Below, piece by piece: positions 12,411 through 14,235 of a DNA stretch of 14,235 nucleotides (position 1 is its first letter; each line of letters begins with the position of its first letter). The stretch comes from Methanobacteriota archaeon (GTDB taxonomy: Archaea > Thermoplasmatota > E2 > DHVEG-1). The DNA is taken from contig JAPKYG010000050.1 of NCBI GenBank assembly GCA_026394435.1, positions 1-14,235 on the forward strand, given 5' to 3'. The notes under the pieces are model-generated. The model saw only the letters and a program-made list of their open reading frames with translations. It ran no database searches and was not told the DNA's origin. A program made the translations under genes and the position numbers.

Positions 12411-12787
12411 TAACTTGCTCCTTTCCCAGGAATAATCGTGGTTTCAATCATGTCATTATCTTTGTGTACCATCTTAAGGAGATGCGCTGGTCCGATCACG
12501 GTCATTCGGGGTTTTTTTGCCACACCGAACACCCGCTGGAAGAACCCGACTTTTTCATTTTCGTATCCGCCGATCTCGATACCTATGAATGTATCATGGT
12601 TGATTTCTTTCATCGTATGTTCAATGAGTTTTGTTTGTTCTGTTGGAGTCAGACCATGTTCTAAGACAAGGATTCTTCCTTCTTTGACTTCATTTAAAAT
12701 ATACTTGAGTTTATCTGAGGAGGAAAGATGCTCAAGTTTCTGATGGGAGATCAGATTAAACGCGATCCCGCCGTCTTTTTTCGCCAT
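12410..12787 (-). CDS. oapB: DUF2073 family protein (OapB/ArvB)
   Basis: A 125-residue archaea-specific protein. The visible core is an alpha/beta domain: a helix (SSDKLKYILNEV), a strand with EGRILVLEHGLTPTEQTKLIE, then FIGIEIGGYENEK, and a basic hydrophobic segment (AKKPRMTVIGPAHLLKMVHKD). No catalytic motif is recognisable. It follows the GTPase gene by five bases; the GTPase stop is embedded in its RBS, GAGGAGGTAA. It overlaps the next gene by one base. This packing implies equal expression and probable physical partnership with the GTPase and the zinc-ribbon protein. A recognised family member, but of unknown biochemical function. Confidence 0.87.
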   Translation of the reverse strand: MAKKDGGIAFNLISHQKLEHLSSSDKLKYILNEVKEGRILVLEHGLTPTEQTKLIEHTMKEINHDTFIGIEIGGYENEKVGFFQRVFGVAKKPRMTVIGPAHLLKMVHKDNDMIETTIIPGKGAS

Positions 12788-12792
12788 AGTTT

Positions 12793-13458
12793 TTACCTCC
12801 TCTTCTTATGTCGTTTCTTCCCGAACTCTTTTATCATCATGGTATACAAATTCTCAGTATTATATCCGGTGAGCGCACTGATAGGAATAACCGGATGTTG
12901 TGGAAACGCGGATTTCAAGGTGGCCGGGCTTGCGTTCTCCGCATCGATTTTGTTTGCTGCGATGAGAATGGGGAGATTCCGTGCCTCCAGGTTCCCAATG
13001 ATGGTGACATTGACCTGAGTGAACGGGTCCTGTGTTGCATCCATGACGAGTACGACACCGTCGATGTCGTCTAACCAGCGGATTGCTTCAATGACTCCCT
13101 CGGTTGCTTCTTTTGCTCGCAAGCGCGAGTCATCCTTGTTCATCCCGTACATGTTCATGAATTCTTTAAAATCGATTTTTGTGGCAATCCCTGGTGTGTC
13201 CACAAGATCCATTGTCAATGATGATCCACCGTTATTAATCCTGATGTTGTTCTTCCATTTCGCCCGTCGTGTCTCATGAGGAACTTCAGAAACACTTCCC
13301 ATGATGTCCCCTGTCCAATCCCGCAGAATTCGATTTGCAAGCGTGGTTTTGCCGACATTCGGCGGACCATAGATTCCAATCTTGGCGTGGCTTTTGCCAA
13401 AAACCTTTTTTATCATCTTCGAAAATTTACTTTCTCTGAATTTCTCGAGTATTCCCAT
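12793..13458 (-). CDS. Era-like GTP-binding protein (first gene of the OapABC-like cluster)
   Basis: A 221-residue TRAFAC-class GTPase. G motifs: G1 GPPNVGKTT (31-39), switch region SEVPHETRRAKW (about 56-67), G3 DTPG (87-90), G4 NKID (169-172), G5 SAL (194-196). Unlike bacterial Era it has no C-terminal KH domain; it ends in a short very basic tail (KKRHKKRR) that could bind nucleic acid. An insertion of about 30 residues follows G3 (KIDFKEFMNMYGMNKDDSR), typical of the archaeal family. The ATG at 13458 is preceded by GGAGAT eight bases upstream. It is the promoter-proximal gene of the minus-strand block and is divergent from the coiled-coil gene. The conserved partnership with DUF2073 and DUF2072 proteins suggests a complex; its process is not established by the sequence. 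Confidence 0.9.
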   Translation of the reverse strand: MGILEKFRESKFSKMIKKVFGKSHAKIGIYGPPNVGKTTLANRILRDWTGDIMGSVSEVPHETRRAKWKNNIRINNGGSSLTMDLVDTPGIATKIDFKEFMNMYGMNKDDSRLRAKEATEGVIEAIRWLDDIDGVVLVMDATQDPFTQVNVTIIGNLEARNLPILIAANKIDAENASPATLKSAFPQHPVIPISALTGYNTENLYTMMIKEFGKKRHKKRR

Positions 13459-13565
13459 CCCATTCCATCTCCAAATAGTGTATCTAAATCCGTTAATTAG
13501 TATACAAATTATGTTTATTAGTTTAGCGGCTCAAGATTGTATCGCATGAACCACAATAAAATAAT

Positions 13566-13580
13566 AATCCTTAAATAGCC
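13566..13580 (+). promoter_or_regulatory. TATA box of the coiled-coil gene
   Basis: AATCCTTAAATAGCC contains a TATA-like core TTAAATA (13571-13577). The expected start of transcription is near 13600, about 30 bases before the ATG at 13631. Confidence 0.45.
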
Positions 13581-13613
13581 ACAACATTATTCGCATGATG
13601 GAGAATTAATTTC

Positions 13614-13634
13614 ATGGGACGGTTTGATTTATGA
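13614..13634 (+). other. Six-codon upstream ORF overlapping the coiled-coil gene start
   Basis: ATG GGA CGG TTT GAT TTA TGA is preceded by GGAG (13600-13603) at suitable spacing. Its stop overlaps the next start (ATGA, 13631-13634). It could feed ribosomes to the main frame, which lacks a clear RBS of its own. It mirrors the mini-ORF before tfb. Confidence 0.3.
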
Positions 13635-14235
13635 CTGAAGAAAAAATAGGTGGTATAAGCGTGAAAGGAGCAACAGACTCATTTATGGAACGACTGCAGG
13701 AAGCATCAACTGAACTTGGTTCTATCAAAAGTTCGTTTTCTAAAGGTATGGATGATCTTGCAAAGATCCAGAGTATGTTGAGTCTCGACGGATTGAATAA
13801 AATGGATTCCATGATTCATTCATTTGAAGAACGCCTTTCTGAAGCGGAACGACGACGAGAAGAAGCAGTAGAGGGAGCTCGACGGTACAGTATGGAGCTT
13901 GAAAAAGAAAAAGACCGACTGGTGAAACTCTGGGATGCCTATAAGAACCAGGAAGAATCATTGGCTGCGCAGGAGAAACGCGTTGCAGAACTCGACGAGA
14001 GATTACGGGATACCGAGCATGTGCACATGCAGTTTGAACGAGATGCGACTACACGGATACAGACTCTGACTCAGAAGTTAGAGGAACGAGAGCAGGCTGT
14101 CCAGCAATTAGATGATCTGAGACAGCAAGTGATGAGGTTCGATACCATCAGAACCCAACTGGAAACAAATACGGACCGTATGCGCGGGGACCTCACGGTA
14201 AAAGACGACATCATCAGAACACTGGAAAAGCAAGT
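13631..14235 (+). CDS. Long coiled-coil protein, 3' end outside window
   Basis: An open frame runs from ATG 13631 to the window edge without a stop (201 complete codons). Residues 1 to about 55 are mixed (MTEEKIGGISVKGATDSFM... then SLDGLNKMDSM). From about residue 60 onward the sequence is strongly charged, with Glu, Arg, Lys and Gln in a heptad-like rhythm with Leu, Met and Val, and no Pro or Gly breaks over long stretches, so it is a predicted long coiled coil. No signal peptide or membrane segment is visible. The product may be an SMC-like, tethering or scaffold protein, but nothing in the visible part is diagnostic. It is divergent from the Era-like GTPase, has its own TATA box, and its base use matches that of its neighbours. 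I do not recognise the family. Confidence 0.75.
   Translation, partial: MTEEKIGGISVKGATDSFMERLQEASTELGSIKSSFSKGMDDLAKIQSMLSLDGLNKMDSMIHSFEERLSEAERRREEAVEGARRYSMELEKEKDRLVKLWDAYKNQEESLAAQEKRVAELDERLRDTEHVHMQFERDATTRIQTLTQKLEEREQAVQQLDDLRQQVMRFDTIRTQLETNTDRMRGDLTVKDDIIRTLEKQ

Noticed and set aside
13459..13630. Possible replication origin, because OapABC-like genes lie near orc1/cdc6 in haloarchaea.
   Set aside because: No ORB-like TTCCA...TGGAA motifs, no orc1/cdc6 gene and no clustered repeats are visible; only a weak TCGCATGA direct repeat (13542 and 13591) occurs.
1..14235. CRISPR arrays, transposase or integrase genes, defence genes.
   Set aside because: No regularly spaced repeats and no such domains were found; the gene content is core-like rather than island-like.

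Overview
The window reads as a chromosomal stretch from an archaeon. The evidence is a TFIIB-type transcription factor, ABCE1/Rli1 with its two [4Fe-4S] domains, a Fap7/AK6-type adenylate kinase, a CDP-alcohol phosphotransferase of the archaeal lipid type, and the archaea-specific trio Era-like GTPase / DUF2073 / DUF2072 zinc ribbon. Promoters are of TATA/BRE type and several starts carry GGAGG/GGTGA ribosome binding sites. The gene set and moderately AT-rich bases fit a euryarchaeon in the wide sense, possibly a member of Thermoplasmatota. That placement is inference from gene content only.

Layout. (1) 1-2769, plus strand: tfb, a small cold-shock-domain protein, and a DEAD-box RNA helicase with the unusual motif II DETD. 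The upstream regions of tfb and the cold-shock gene share an unusual hairpin plus T-rich element, and the cold-shock leader also has a TATA box framed by an inverted repeat. (2) 2780-6096: a CPBP (Rce1-like) membrane protease on the minus strand, divergent from abce1, which is followed by a PrsW-family membrane protease. (3) 6128-8494, minus strand: hflX (ribosome-associated GTPase) upstream of a membrane protein fusing an ECF S-component-like domain to a DUF4430 (transcobalamin-like) domain. (4) 8495-9292: a 62-residue zinc-ribbon protein behind a near-ideal TATA box and a perfect 8+8 bp palindrome, followed by about 440 bases without a convincing gene. That gap holds concentrically nested inverted repeats and a hairpin plus T-run. 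(5) 9293-13458, minus strand, tightly packed and in transcription order: Era-like GTPase, DUF2073 protein, DUF2072 zinc-ribbon protein, then glyA, a Fap7-like kinase and a CDP-alcohol phosphotransferase. Stop and start codons in this block overlap or sit a few bases apart, except for a 73-base gap before glyA that holds a perfect 14-bp palindrome. (6) 13631 to the window end, plus strand: a long coiled-coil protein cut by the window edge, divergent from the GTPase.

Functional themes are the transcription and translation machinery and its quality control (TFB, cold-shock protein, helicase, ABCE1 ribosome recycling, HflX, Fap7), the conserved archaeal OapABC-like cluster of unknown mechanism, and membrane functions (two proteases of unrelated families, lipid head-group synthesis, an ECF-like S component). 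No tRNA, rRNA, CRISPR array, transposase or integrase was seen. The most interesting unexplained signals are non-coding: the duplicated element before tfb and csp, the zinc-ribbon operator-like palindrome, the nested-repeat element at 8853-9000, and the palindrome before glyA.
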